DNA of 64,000 nucleotides from Welwitschia mirabilis (GCA_051453625.1 JBOZIK010000001.1:133498235-133562234); one strand, 5' to 3'; shown: positions 20,651 through 32,011, counted from the stretch's first letter. Program-made: numbers and translations. The notes: generated from the sequence alone by a model not told the origin.

Positions 20651-21860
20651 TACCTAGATTTATTATGCAATATGTCTACATGTTATAAGTATCCAAACTA
20701 GGGTTAAATGTTAGAAATAAAATCAAAATAATCAAACATTCTATAATATTAACCTAGTTATTTTATATTGGAGATTGATTTTGCAGTGATGTAATAATGA
20801 AATATAAATATTTAAAGAAGGCCAAATAGTTAGCTTACTCATTCCATATTAGCAGGGTCGTCAATGTGGATAATCAAATTAAGATCCATTTTGTACATAA
20901 TGAGTACATTGAGAATGAGCTTTGTTTTGGTTGTAGGGCTAATTTAAAAGTGGAAATAAAGAAGCCATTTTTTATGAAATCAAATCCTTCTCTAGGGCCT
21001 AAGATCTTTGAGCTTATTAATTATCCACATCCATAAGCCCTAAAAACCTATAGGAGATTCAAAGTTGATTTAGCATATTCTAATTAGTAAATAGATTCAT
21101 TAATTCGAGAAGGTCATTTAAGGGCTACACATTGATAATTCTTATTTGATAGTCAGATTTGAATAAGAATGTCTAGATGTAGACTTCTCAATTATTCTAA
21201 AAATAAAATTAAAAGAAATAAATCAATAAATTTTTTTGCCATCTATAAAAGAAGTAGAAACTTACTACAAATTTCAACATCTATAGAATTCCCTCCCTCC
21301 TCTATCCTAGTGTCCTTACTTTTCAAATAAAATGCAAAAGATATGGGACCCCAAAGGAAGTCTTACAAATAGATTAGAAAAGAGGCCTAATGGTTCATTG
21401 GAGTTCCTTGATGAATGTGTCATTTTATATAAGGAATCCACTTTAATTGGCCTTAATGCTATAAAGTACATCACTAAAGAATGAATAGAAGAAAGGATAG
21501 TTAAAATATGACTACATGTAATGCTAGGGTTTAAAAGAGTATATCTTTGTGATATTTTCTTAAAGGTTATATCATTAAAAGGTAGCATAAAAATAAAAGA
21601 TGTCAAGATTGATAGTTTACGGCTATAATTAGAATAGAAATAATAATTAGAATCTAGTTGTTAATCTCATCTATGAATAATATTATCATAGTGGTATTAC
21701 TTTGAAAAAATAAAGTAACATGCATAAAATTTAACTTATTCAACATCTAATTATAATCTCAACTAATGAGATATCATAAAATGGAGTTGAGATTTAAATG
21801 ATATTACTTATTAACTTACTTAATTGGGCAAGGCCTAATTCCCAAGTCCCTTCACAATTT
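20651..21860. other. Unassigned sequence between copia I and copia II
   Basis: The 3' LTR of the minus-strand copia II would be expected here, but I see no match to its 5' LTR. A plus-strand frame from about 20837 to 21040 is open for roughly 65 codons and contains NVDNQIKIHFVHNEYIENEL and CFGCRANLKVEIKKPFFMKS; I do not recognise it. Confidence 0.4.
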
Positions 21861-21889
21861 ACTACTTAATAGTGTTGTGAAGACATCGA

Positions 21890-22090
21890 TAAATTACTCA
21901 TTGATACTAATATATTCCATTGTGATGTCTTATTTTGAATGTGCTCTCTAGTAAAGTGATTCTTGATCTCAATGTATTTGATGTTTAAATGCATTTCTTT
22001 TGTGGATAGGTTTTTAAGTAAGTCTTTATTTACATGTTCAAGCTTTCTATGCCATAGCTTTATTTCACCTATTGTATTTAATGAACACTT
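21890..22090 (-). pseudogene. GAG-pre-integrase joined to RNase H tail
   Basis: Minus strand reads NKAMA, stop, KLEHVNKDLLKNLSTKE, which matches the pre-integrase pattern L-W-H-R-x-L-G-H-x-N-x-x-L-L-x-K-L. It runs straight into MHLNIKYIEIKNHFTREHIQ, which matches the RNase H end block K-H-I-E-I-x-H-H-F-I-R-E-H-V. The frame continues across the join, so about 3 kb of pol was removed between two codons. Confidence 0.8.
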
Positions 22091-22289
22091 GGTTTCCTTG
22101 TTACAAATATCTTGAAGAGTAGTAATATAAACATTTGACTTTATTATGCTAGTAAATAGAAATTTTATTGAATTTTATTCTTTAATAATAGAATCATCTT
22201 TTATAAAAAGTAATAGAAAAAATTACATTACATAAATGCTTAACACTTAAAATATTATGTTACAAATCTTCTACAAATATTACATCTTT

Positions 22290-22450
22290 TACATATGATA
22301 GATTGCCTCCTCTAATGGTCCCAATACCTCTGATAGTACTTCAATGTTATCTCTAAAGATGACCACTCCTTTGTGTTATTCTACCAAGGTGGTAAAACTA
22401 GATTTATCTTTAGTCATGTATCTTGAACATTTACTGTCAACATACTAGGC
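22290..22450 (-). pseudogene. Copia II protease remnant
   Basis: Minus strand YVDSKCSRYMTKDKSSFTTL matches the copia protease core D-S-G-C-S-x-H-M-T-G-D with Gly changed to Lys; the catalytic Asp is kept. A second frame gives GIGTIRGGNLSYVKDV. Confidence 0.85.
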
Positions 22451-23259
22451 ATGTTTCTTTACTACTCTTGATGCAATCTAGGCTAAAATTATTGGTTTGA
22501 TTTTGGAATCCATACTTTCTTTGGTTTATCCTACATAAAAAGTTATATCATACTTCTAGATCTTTTAGCACTATTAGTGTAATATTTATTTTTAAATTTC
22601 TTTAGATAATAATATGGATAATGATGCTGTTTGTGGCAATAGTAGTAGATAATATTATTTGTAAATACTAAATTCTCATATCTTGGTTTGTAATTCCATT
22701 TATCAAAAAAAGAGGCTTAAGTGCTGGTGGAGGTTCCATTGTAACCCAAACCACTTTTGTCATTTGAGCTTCTACATTGATCAAGCATGACATTTAATGT
22801 CTCCCTTCCTTCGGTAAATTTTTCATTGATTTTCTTTGAGTTTAAGAGTTCCTATCTAACATTCCTCAATTTACATGTTAGCCTACTAATCTTAGCTTAA
22901 GACCTCAACTTTTAGATTATAATTTATTACAAGAATGTTTTTTCTTATTCATAAGCTAACTTACAAGAATGAAGTATTTTTTTTCATTTTAGCACATAAC
23001 TTTTGCAATTTAATAAATTCTTAAAAAATTAAATCATATCTTTCTTAAAGATTTATATATGTTTCTAATTCAGACTCTTATTTTCTCTCATCATTTACCT
23101 CTTGAATGTGTACAATGGTCATGTAATAAGGATGATCTTTTCCATCATTAGATGTTTCTATCTTAGTTGTATCTTCATAATCATCCCATATTGTGAAGAA
23201 GGATCTCTTTTTCTTTGGCTCTTTCTTTTGTGCTTTTTTTGCATTCTATTATAACTAGG

Positions 23260-23301
23260 ACATTCCAAGGTTTTGCGTCCTCATCCTCCACATACCCAAC
23301 A
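23260..23301 (-). pseudogene. CCHC zinc knuckle of copia II gag
   Basis: Minus strand: C-W-V-C-G-G-stop-G-R-K-T-L-E-C, exact C-x2-C-x4-H-x4-C spacing with His changed to Arg and one stop. Confidence 0.75.
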
Positions 23302-23599
23302 TTATAACTTTTAAACGTCAAATTTTGAAGAATATAAAGTGTTATCAAAAGTCTTACCTTTAAAATTACCTCTAGTTTGAAATATAGATGATTCTTAGAG
23401 TCCTTATTTTTGTTTTGCTTGCATGAAAGAAGTCTTTTAACTTACCTTATGATAAGAGCAAGTTTTTCGTCCACATCTTCTTTAGATTCCTCTCATTTTA
23501 ATTTTTCTTTTTTTACTTTTGAACTTTGTCTTGTAATTTCATTAGCTTTAAAAGCAATGAACTTTTTATTTAAGGCATCACCTTGAATAATATTTATTT

Positions 23600-24245
23600 A
23601 ATAGACTATTAGAATAGTTTAAAGTTTTTCAATCTTCATAGAGTTGAAATTTCTTAATTCTTTCATGGCTATTATTTTGGGCTTGTATTCTGAAGTTAAA
23701 TACCTAATAACCTTTTGGATTGCCTTATCCTCTAGAAAACTTTTACCAATGCCATGTATATCATTTACAATGTTAGAGATTCTTGTGAAGTACTCATGAA
23801 TTCTTTTACCATTATTCATTTTAAGATTCTCAAACTAGTTCATTTGTATAAGAAGATTTAATTGCTTGATGATAGAAGTTCATTTATATGTCCCTACTAG
23901 AACATTACATATCTCTTATGTCATTTTGCATCTAGCTATTCTATTAAATTCTTTTATAGTAAAAGTTTAATAAAAGGCATTCTTAACCTTTGAGTCATAC
24001 ATAAAGGCTACCTTTTCTTTATCTTCCCAGTCTCTTCTTGGCTTGATTTGTGTGATGGTATTGTTTGCAACATCTATTATGATTTTTGTATATTTTGTAT
24101 AGCCATCTTTTATGCTTTGTCAAATATAAAACTCATAATACTGTAAGTGTACCTACATCCTCATCTTAAAATAGACATAGTTAGTCCTATCAAAGAGTGA
24201 ATATCTGATGGATGACACCTCTTCCATAGTTAACTTAAAGAAGTT
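23600..24245 (-). pseudogene. Copia II gag remnant
   Basis: Minus strand starts MEEVSSIRYSLFDRTNYVYF, then KMRM with VHLQ, fitting L-F-D-G-x-N-Y-x-Y-W-K-x-R-M. The open frame 23819-23619 reads IHEYFTRISNIVNDIHGIG and continues KAIQKVIRYLTSEYKPKIIA, the typical copia gag pattern (YF-R-x-x-x-I-V-N, V-x-K-x-L-R-S-L-x-x-x-x-x-P-K). Confidence 0.9.
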
Positions 24246-24265
24246 ACTCCTTTTTATAAGTACTG

Positions 24266-24277
24266 GCTCTAACACCA
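24266..24277 (-). promoter_or_regulatory. Primer binding site of copia II
   Basis: Minus strand TGGTGTTAGAGC, two transitions from the initiator-Met PBS; followed by the gag start. Confidence 0.8.
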
Positions 24278-24278
24278 C

Positions 24279-24767
24279 TTAAAGATCATTGAGCTTAGAG
24301 GCAAGGGGTGAATGAGGTATATCCAAAAATAAATTTCTCCAAAAAAAATTAAAATAGTATAATGAACACCTTGTAGAAATAATGTGGTTTCTAAACTTGT
24401 GTATATCTATCCACTCACAAAGGGTAGCTTCCTCTCACATCTTTGGATATTCTTAACCTACAAAGAATAGCGGTTTTGGAGCACCACCAGCCTTATAATA
24501 TGAAATGGTCCTCATAAGGAAATACTCTCTTCCCCTTAAGAATAAAAATATTAAAATGTACTCATAAGTACTATTATAATGTGATATGCTCCTCACAAGG
24601 TATCACTCTTTTCCCCTTAGGGAAAACCAGTAATGTTGTGTTCTTATAAGCACTCACAAGAGTAAACCCATACAAGGGTATCCTTATAATATGGAATTCT
24701 AGTAAGGAACTCTTAGGTTTTATAATGAACAATAGACTATATAAGAATATTTAATAATATGATAGTC
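24279..24767 (-). repeat. Copia II 5' LTR, 3' portion
   Basis: Directly upstream of the PBS on the minus strand; ends with ATTCACCCCTTGCCTCT-like sequence, as is common at the ends of such LTRs. It is cut at 24767 by the Athila-like element; the rest resumes at 32012/32017. Confidence 0.75.
24763..24767. repeat. Target-site duplication TAGTC
   Basis: Matches TAGTT at 32012-32016 with one C/T transition, at the outer edges of the Athila I LTRs. Confidence 0.65.
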
Positions 24768-25868
24768 TATTGTGATGCATATTTGTGCTTCTAATTCCAA
24801 TATTCTAAAGATCGAATTTAACTTATAACATCTAAAAAGCTAATAATCTAATTGCACACAATACACATTTATATAGCGGAATCAATTCAAGTCTTGTATA
24901 CTTAGATAAGACTCTAAAATAGAATATGAAAAATTGCTTTCATAAAGAGAAGAATAATAGATTTTTTATTTTTTTAAAAGAAAATAAAATTAAAAATGTA
25001 AAATGAATATGGAATTCAATGCAATGGAATTAAATGAAATGCAATGTAATGAATTCAATTCTAATTGAATGAATTAATTGAAATTCCAATCTACTATAAC
25101 TTAAATTGGTTCTTATAATCTATTTCAATTACAAATTTATGTCACTTAAATTGTAATTAAGATAAGCTATAAGGAAGAACAATAAAACATTTGAAAGGAT
25201 TTTAATTTAATTAATACTTTTATTAATGAAATTGAATTACATCCACTTATGACAACAAATCCTCAATGGAATATTCACTGCCTAATACCAAAGTAGTCCT
25301 TCTCACAAGCAGAATGGATCTCCTTACCTCCAACAATCTCTAATCGTCACAGGAATGTAGATGATAAAATATAATTTTGAACAGGGTATACAAAGGTCTA
25401 TTTATAGGTTGGGATACGTTGCTAAGGGGTGTGAAATGAAGAGGTACAAATTAGATCCATTGTTTTATAATAATTTAATTAATTTTACAAATCATTTTGA
25501 CCATTGTCTATCATGTTGTCCCCACAACATAGAGGACAATACTCCATCTACTAATTAATGCTTAGAACATATTGAAAATACTAACTATCATCCTAATCAT
25601 CATTCCTACAACATAGTGGATGACCATACTTTACTGACAGGCATATCCTTTGTCATCCACATGACATGGAGGATGACTATTATATATTCATTAAATTGCT
25701 TTGGTTCATCCTCTTTCAAAAATAACTTCTTGTGTTGAAAATTATTGCATCTTTTGACCGGTATGTAAGATTTGTATAATCTGCATAAATCCTTGGAAAA
25801 ACCATTAATAGGACCTAAAAATGTACTTAACAAGTGTATTAAATAGGTCAAGTTGGAATTACAACATA
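24768..25868 (-). repeat. 3' LTR of Athila I
   Basis: Aligns end to end with 30908-32011. On the minus strand a TATA box, CCTATAAATAG (complement of 25398-25408), lies mid-LTR. Three stem-loop motifs in U3 stand upstream of it at 25516-25539, 25597-25625 and 25652-25677. Followed at 25869-25885 by sequence giving AAGTGGGAGAC on the minus strand, the PPT. Confidence 0.9.
25516..25677 (-). promoter_or_regulatory. Three stem-loop repeats in Athila I 3' LTR U3
   Basis: TTGTCC...GGACAA (25516-25521/25534-25539), TCATC...GGATGA (about 25597-25625) and GTCATCC...GGATGAC (25652-25658/25671-25677), each with an ACATG/ACAT core in the loop. The same three positions are occupied in the other LTR. They lie 110-280 bp upstream of the TATA box on the coding strand. 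Confidence 0.65.
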
Positions 25869-27440
25869 GTCTCCCACTTAGAATTTATCAGTTCCTAACA
25901 AAGTAAGCAAATAATAAGTTGCAATCCAATTACTAAAAAGAAACTTAAAACATGTATATCATTTAGAATTAAGATTACAAGATGTGAAATACATCTATGA
26001 AAAAGCACAAGTGAAATTGATGTATATTATCAATCATTAGTTTAACATCATAACATTTATTTGGTGAAAAATTTTGGCTTATATGTATCTACCCTTCCCC
26101 TTTCCCACCCCCCTCGCCCTTCCTAACTAAATGAGTAAGTTATCTCGAGTTACATAAATCATGAAGAAAAGGTAAACTAGGATAAGATTTCATAATTACA
26201 AGGTTAAGTGATAGGCAAGGTTATAAAAAGAAAATTGTTAAAGGAAAGAAAAGCATCAATACTATTATTCTAAAGAATGCTCAAGGCAGGGGTCAATTTG
26301 ATTTTATGTATAATAATCGAGTGATAAAAATTGTAATAAGTAGACTAGAAATTGACAAGTCCAAAACATTATTTTAGAAAAGGTAAGAAAAATGACTTTG
26401 AAAAAGCAAATCAACAAACTAAAATAAAACAAAAGGAAAATGGACAAGATAGAACATGAAGAATATTAACTTTTTGCCTAAAATTCAAACTTAGCACAAC
26501 TTCTTTGTAAGGGTTATAAAGCTACTTGATATAGAAATGCATGATTTAATTTAGAATACCATTCGAAAAGGTAGTGATGATTACAATATTTAATGGTTAT
26601 ATTTAGTAAGGTATCAAGTTGTATTTGAACTATAATTAAATCCTCTTTAGTTGTAATAACCATAGTACTTTGATAAGATATCATCTAATTATCAATATAC
26701 TCATATGCTCATGAAGTCTGAGCCTCAGACTAATGTGAGCTTTTAGTCAATGGGGTGTTGAAAAATACCATTCATCATGATGAGGGGAGTGCAATCACTA
26801 TCAAGATCATAAGGACTTATAAGCTAAAGCTAGATCATGGCCAACTAATCCTCTGGTGGAGTTCCCACAACTACTATATCATATTGCCAAAGGCCACTCT
26901 AGGGAAAATTTGCCCTTGTATGCTTGTGGTGGTACATCATGGTATAATTGCAAGAGGGTGATTCATTTTTATTTTTATTTTTATTTTTCTTTTTCTTTTT
27001 CTTTTTCTTTCTTTTTTTTTCATATTTTCCTCTTACTTTTTATTTTTTTATTCTTTTCCATTGACTTAGACTCCCCATTTTTGACAGATTGGCTAATCAT
27101 TGGAATGATAAGGTAATAAAGTATATGCTTAAAAATAAGAATTACGTTAACACAATTGATATTTTACTATAAAATAACCAAGGAAAGTTATTGTAGATAT
27201 TGGAATACCTTAAGATTAATTAAATCCAATCTTTATCACACAAAAACTAAAAGTAAAGAATTACTTAATCATGGTAACACCTATGAAAGTTAAACATAAA
27301 TTAAGTTAAAGATGATTAAGTAGTTTCATAACTTAAACCAAGAAATAAATCTAAGAAAGAATCTAGTAGATGGTCAAGAGAAGATCTTCGTTTTTTTAAA
27401 GAGGATCTTCTAAGTTAATTACTTTTATCTTTTTTAAGGT
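25869..27440 (-). other. Athila I 3' non-coding region
   Basis: From the PPT to the integrase tail no coding motif is seen. The part 26720-26965 matches the right end of the window (63790-63985). A pyrimidine-rich run (26965-27060) adjoins it. The part next to the LTR also resembles 62301-62650 of Athila II. Confidence 0.65.
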
Positions 27441-27690
27441 ATAAGAAAAATCATCTAGATATGTATAAAGTTTTAACCTTTGATCATTTACTCTTTGGAT
27501 TTCTTGAGTTTCAAGATCAAAGATCTCAACAGAATCATTATAATGTATCCTTTCACATAATAAGAAATAAGCCATTTAAAGGCTAGCTTGTTATGTATAA
27601 GATGTACTCTAGTATTATAGAAAAGCACAAATTGAGATGTGTCTATTCAGTACTGGCTTAATAGTAGGATTAAGTAAGCTTTTTCTTAGG
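27440..27690 (-). pseudogene. Athila I integrase C-terminal tail
   Basis: Minus strand reads VLFYNTRVHLIHNKLAFKW and then, after a frame change, SVEIFDLETQ...RVNDQRLKLYT. Athila integrases end with V-L-x-Y-N-S-R-L-x-L-F-P-G-K-L-x-S-x-W and A-V-E-I ... F-x-V-N-G-Q-R-L-K-P-Y, which this follows closely. Confidence 0.85.
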
Positions 27691-28063
27691 AAGGGTAAAG
27701 TTTAAAAGTAATGATTAATGACTTATTAGGAGTGTTATTTGAGAAAATGTATTTCAAGCCATTAGGTAAGTCTTTAAGGTAAAGATCATTTTCATCCTTT
27801 ATAGTTGTAGAACACCCATCTTGATGTAAGAAATTTGTAATGGATCTTACATGTTGAATATCATGATCAAGTATGGTTTTAAAGTCCTCATGAAAATCAT
27901 CATTGAAAGAGTGATTTAAGATATTTGAGTTGAGGTTGCAAGGATTGAAGAAGTTTAAAGATTTAAGAATAATAGAAGATTCTTCCTCATCCTCCAATAA
28001 AGAAGATTCATGTAATGAAAGGAGCTTTTCTTCTAAAGGATGATGTTGAACTAACATGGACAA
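27686..28063 (-). pseudogene. Athila I protease-RT spacer
   Basis: Open frame of 125 codons, acidic at the start (LLEDEEESSIILKSL). It ends DLYLKDLPNGLKYIFSNNT, matching the L-K-x-L-P-x-x-L-K-Y-x-F-L segment that normally leads into RT. RT itself is absent: within a few dozen bases the sequence switches to the integrase tail. Confidence 0.85.
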
Positions 28064-28295
28064 CTTAACTTTTTCTTCTATGTCTAATTCATCTTATGTA
28101 TCTTTTCTAGTGACATGAAATACTGTGATTTTAAACTTTTTATTTTCTATGTGACATTCCATTATCCCATGCAAGTATCAATGACACTATGGGATATTGC
28201 ACAAAAGGCTTTTCTTAAAAGTAGAATATATCCACCATTATGTTCAACCTTTATAATAACCACATCTATAGGATAGAAAGCTTTTTTAATTTGAA

Positions 28296-28670
28296 TCATA
28301 AATCTTTGATTATTCCTATAGGTTTCTTAATTGATACATCAGCCAATTCCAACACTATTTTGATAGGTTCAATTCTCCCTTCTAATTCAAGCTTCTTACA
28401 AATATGCAAAGGCATAATATTGACACTTGCTCCTATGTCTATTATAGCTTTCTTAATTTTCTTATTTTCTTCCAAAATAACACCAACAATGATTTCCTCT
28501 AGATCTTTAAACTTAGTACATTTTTGAGAAACTAAGTTGGAAAGAGATTGTGCAATGAATACTTTACTTGGGATTATCCTCTTTTGTTTTCTTCTTACTA
28601 AGTTGTCTTGAAGGATATTCAAAAAGGATAGGTTGATAGTAACATTATTAATAATTTCTTTCAAACACAC
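28296..28670 (-). pseudogene. Athila I aspartic protease
   Basis: Open frame of 124 codons. Contains LVSQKCTKFKDLEEIIVG and AIIDIGASVNIMPLHICKKL, then IVLELADVSIKKPIGIIKDL. Athila-type proteases carry D-L-G-A-S-V-N-L-(L/M)-P and L-x-L-A-D-x-S-x-K-x-P-x-G. The catalytic Asp (codon complement of 28437-28439) is kept, making this one of the best preserved domains in the window. The start codon chosen by the frame is internal to pol, not a real start. Confidence 0.92.
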
Positions 28671-30400
28671 ATCATAAGTTGGATTATTGTTTAGTCTATC
28701 TAGCCATAGGATAGTCTTCTCCTTTGGATGTTAGTTATTATTGTTGATTTAGAGTTAAGAGTAGCAAGAAAGTTTAGTTAATCAAGAATTTCAATATCAT
28801 CTTCTTAAGGTTTTTTATTTTACTTATGAGGAGTAGTATCATGTACAGTTCTAATTACTACTTTCTAATCTTTCTTTACATTATTTGGGTTTGGAATAGT
28901 TTGAGTGGCAAATGATCCTTGAGGTCTTTGATTTATTAGCAAGTTTTATCAAAGGAGGTCAATCAAATTTTTTTAGTTTTTAGTCTAATTTTCTAAGATT
29001 TCATTGGTGGCATCTTGTGTCTTGTTTAGTTCTTCCATCATTTCTCTATAAGGATCATTTTTATTATAGTTGAAGCAATTAGGCTGAAAGTTATTACTTT
29101 TATATTTGTTGTCAAAGGAAGGTTGGAAAGATGTTAAAGGTTCATTATTTCTTGATGGATATTATTTTTTTTCTCCAAAGTTATTTGGCCTTTAATTGAA
29201 TGCATAAACTTCATTGAATATGGACTCTCTACAAGTGGGTAAAATTTGGTATTCTTTGGTAGAATGATAGTTTTCCTCACATATTTCATAATGGTTGAGT
29301 TAACTTGATAATTTTTCATCAATTAAAGTTTTTGTATAACTCTCCAATGTACTAGTAAGATCACTAAGTAGGGTATTAACCTTTGGTTGTTCTTCTTTAT
29401 GTTGCACTTTTTTCGAGTCTCTAAGAATTTCACCTATAGTTCTAGTATCTTTACATGTAGTTTTTGGCCAATTTTGACTTCTTTCTATAAGGTATTCTAA
29501 TAAGTTCCAAGCATTGTCTAAGGTTAAATTGAGTAAATCTCCACCACAAGAAAAATCTATCATTTATTTAATTTAACTATTTAATCCACTATAAAAAGTG
29601 ATTAATAAGTTGATGTTCTTTAAACTCATTTACCAGTTGAATGATATGGCTACCAAGAATCCCTCACGTGCTGATGAATAATCTTTAAGAGGGTACTGTT
29701 GGAAATTTATTAATTCTTTTTTTTTTTATCCTCATGACTGTCTCATTCATGAATCATTTAATAAAGACTTCTTATACTTGATTCTATGACTTAAGGATTC
29801 TATTTGAAATGGTTTTAAGAAATTTTTTTTCCCTTTCCATTTTAAGGTAAATAGAAGTATTATCATATAGACCCTATCCAAAATTTTATTTTTCCCTTTT
29901 TTTGATGTAAGGATGAGTTATTCGATCTTGGCTATGTGTTGGAATGAGTCTTTATTAGGTTCTTCAAAAAAGGTAGGATAGGTATTCAAGTTTTTTAACT
30001 CTATGCCATCTTCAGGGGACAGGTCAAATGGGTTTTAAAGCTTCTTCTTTTTTTATTAGTTAAGATATCCTTTAAAGTAACATTTGAATTAGAGGATCTT
30101 GATATTTTAAGTTAAGATTTATTATATGCCATAGAGATAAGAGTATCAGGATGATTAGGCAAAAGAGAAGAGGCCGGATTTTTAGTAGAACTTAGTTGAT
30201 TTTCAGAAATTTTCAAAGACTTATGAGTATGCGAATGAGAAATAGTAAATGAAAAATAATTGTCTTACTTAATTAAAGAATTAAATTTTTCTTTCTCACT
30301 TGAAATGTTTGAATTAAAGTCCATCAAACCTTCTTTGACTGCTATATTAAGAAAATGTTTCTCAGGAGTGTATATGCCTTTGTTGCTATTTATCATTACC
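28671..30400 (-). pseudogene. Athila I gag remnant
   Basis: Several open pieces on the minus strand: near 30390 MINSNKGIYTPEKHFLNIAV (possible start); 29563-29300 MIDFSCGGDLLNLTLDNAWN followed by LLEYLIERSQNWP, matching the gag pattern D-A-A-x-G-G-S-L-x-N-K-T-x-x-x-A-W-x-L-I; and 29322-29134. Stops and frame changes separate them. Confidence 0.85.
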
Positions 30401-30886
30401 TTGTTTGTTTAATTTATGTTAAAAAACTTCTTTATATTTAAGTGGCATCAATATCCAAGATCACTCAAAATTGTAAGGAGTCAGATATACCAAATGATTG
30501 TGGCAATCACTCAGATCACATAAAGCACAAAGTATAGGTAAAGTTTATTGCAAATAATAATTAATGTGGTAATCCCCAAGATTACATGAAGTGTAAGTGG
30601 TAGATCTAGTAAATTGCTGAATTGAAATATGAATCCTTCAAATTAAAATTGCACTTTAAAGTAAAGAAAGAAAAATTGCAAGAAATAAAAATTACAATTT
30701 AAAAAAAATAAAATTAAAGTACACTCTAAATGGATAATCAAATAATCACTCATAGACTAAAAGGTAATCAAGCAATTGCAAGTAGATCCAAAAGAATAAA
30801 ATACAATACTACTCATATAAACAAATTGAAACGAATTTAAAATACTTACTTGAATAATGGCAATCTTTCTTTTTCTCTTGAAGTAT

Positions 30887-30904
30887 ATCTCGACGACAGT
30901 GTTA
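30887..30904 (-). promoter_or_regulatory. Primer binding site of Athila I (tRNA-Asp type)
   Basis: Minus strand TAACACTGTCGTCGAGAT. Compared with the Athila PBS that begins TGGCGCCGTTGCCGGGG, the differences up to the last base are all transitions. It is 3 bases from the LTR end. Confidence 0.75.
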
Positions 30905-30907
30905 AAA

Positions 30908-32011
30908 TGTTATGATGCATATTTGTTCTTCTATTTTTAATATTCTAAAGATTGAATTTAACTTACAACATCTAAAAATCTAATAATCTAATTGCATATA
31001 GTACACATTTGTATAGTGGAATCAACCCAAATGTTATACACTTAGAGAAGAATTTTAAAAGATAATATGAAAAATTAATTTCATAAAGAGAAGCATAACA
31101 TACTTTGAAATTTTTCTTTGAATGAAATAAAATTAAACAATGCAAAGATGAAGATGGAATGCAACGCAATGGAATGAAATGAAATGTAATGTAATGAATG
31201 TAATTCTAATGTGATGAATTAATTAAACTTCTAATTTATTATTACTTAGATTATTCTTTATAATCTATTTTAATTATAAATTCATGTCACTTAAATTGTA
31301 ATTCAGATCAGCTATAAGGAAGAAAAATAAAATATTTGAAAATATTTTAATTCAATTAATACTTTGTTAATGAAATTGAATTACATCCACTTAAGACAAT
31401 AATTTCTTAATGGAAGATTCACTTCCTAACACTAAGGTGGTCATTCTCATAAGTAGGATGGATCTCCTTGCCTTCAACAATCTTCAATCATCATAAGAAT
31501 GTAGATGACAAAAGATGATTTTGAATAGGGTTTGAAAAGGTCTATTTATTGGTTGGGATAGGTCACTAAGGGCTGTGAAACAAAGAGTTATAAGTTAGAT
31601 CCACCTTTTCATAATAATTTAATTAATTTTACAAATAATTTTGATCATCATTTATCATGTCATTTCCATGGCATAGAGGACAATACCCTATTTGCTAACT
31701 AATTCTTAGCATGTGTTGAAAATGCTGATTATGATCTCGATCGTCATCTCCATGATAAAGTGGATGACCATACTTTGCTGACTATTATCCCCTTTGTCAT
31801 CCTTGTGATATGTGGGATGATAATTATATATTCATCAAATTGCTTTGATTTATCATCATTTAAAAATAGCTTCTTGTGTTGGAAATTATTGCATCTTTTA
31901 ATTTGTATAAAATCTTTGTATAATTTACATAAATCCTTGAAAAAACATGTTAATAGGACATAAAAATATACTTCACAAGTGTATTAAATAGGATAATTTA
32001 GCATCACAATA
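30908..32011 (-). repeat. 5' LTR of Athila I
   Basis: Aligns with 24768-25868. The TATA position reads CCAATAAATAG (complement of 31539-31549). Three U3 stem-loop motifs at 31659-31683, 31742-31769 and 31796-31821 correspond to those of the 3' LTR. Confidence 0.9.

Larger units (their letters stand above)
21860..24278 (-). mobile_element. Copia II, internally deleted Ty1/copia element
   Basis: Minus-strand order from high to low coordinates: PBS (24266-24277), gag, CCHC knuckle, protease, GAG-pre-integrase, then the terminal part of RNase H. Integrase, RT and most of RNase H are missing between 22030 and 22010. Its 5' LTR begins at 24279 and is interrupted by the Athila-like element at 24768. 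Related to Sirevirus-like elements by gag and protease motifs. Confidence 0.85.
24768..32011 (-). mobile_element. Athila I: Athila-like Ty3/gypsy element, internally deleted
   Basis: Two LTRs of equal length (24768-25868 and 30908-32011), an Asp-type PBS, gag, protease, an integrase C-terminal tail and a PPT, all on the minus strand. RT, RNase H and the integrase core are missing. Protease with DIGASVN and the PBS type fit the Athila/Tat branch. It is inserted inside the copia II LTR, so it is the younger of the two. Length 7244 bp. Confidence 0.9.

Noticed and set aside
20651-21860. Expected 3' LTR of copia II
   Set aside because: No alignment with 24279-24767 or 32017-32910 could be seen; left unassigned.
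26856-27116. Plus-strand open frames at 26755-27116
   Set aside because: They overlap the Athila I 3' non-coding segment and a pyrimidine run; the element lies on the other strand.
28240-28527. 95-codon plus-strand frame
   Set aside because: Shadow of the clearly recognisable Athila protease on the minus strand.
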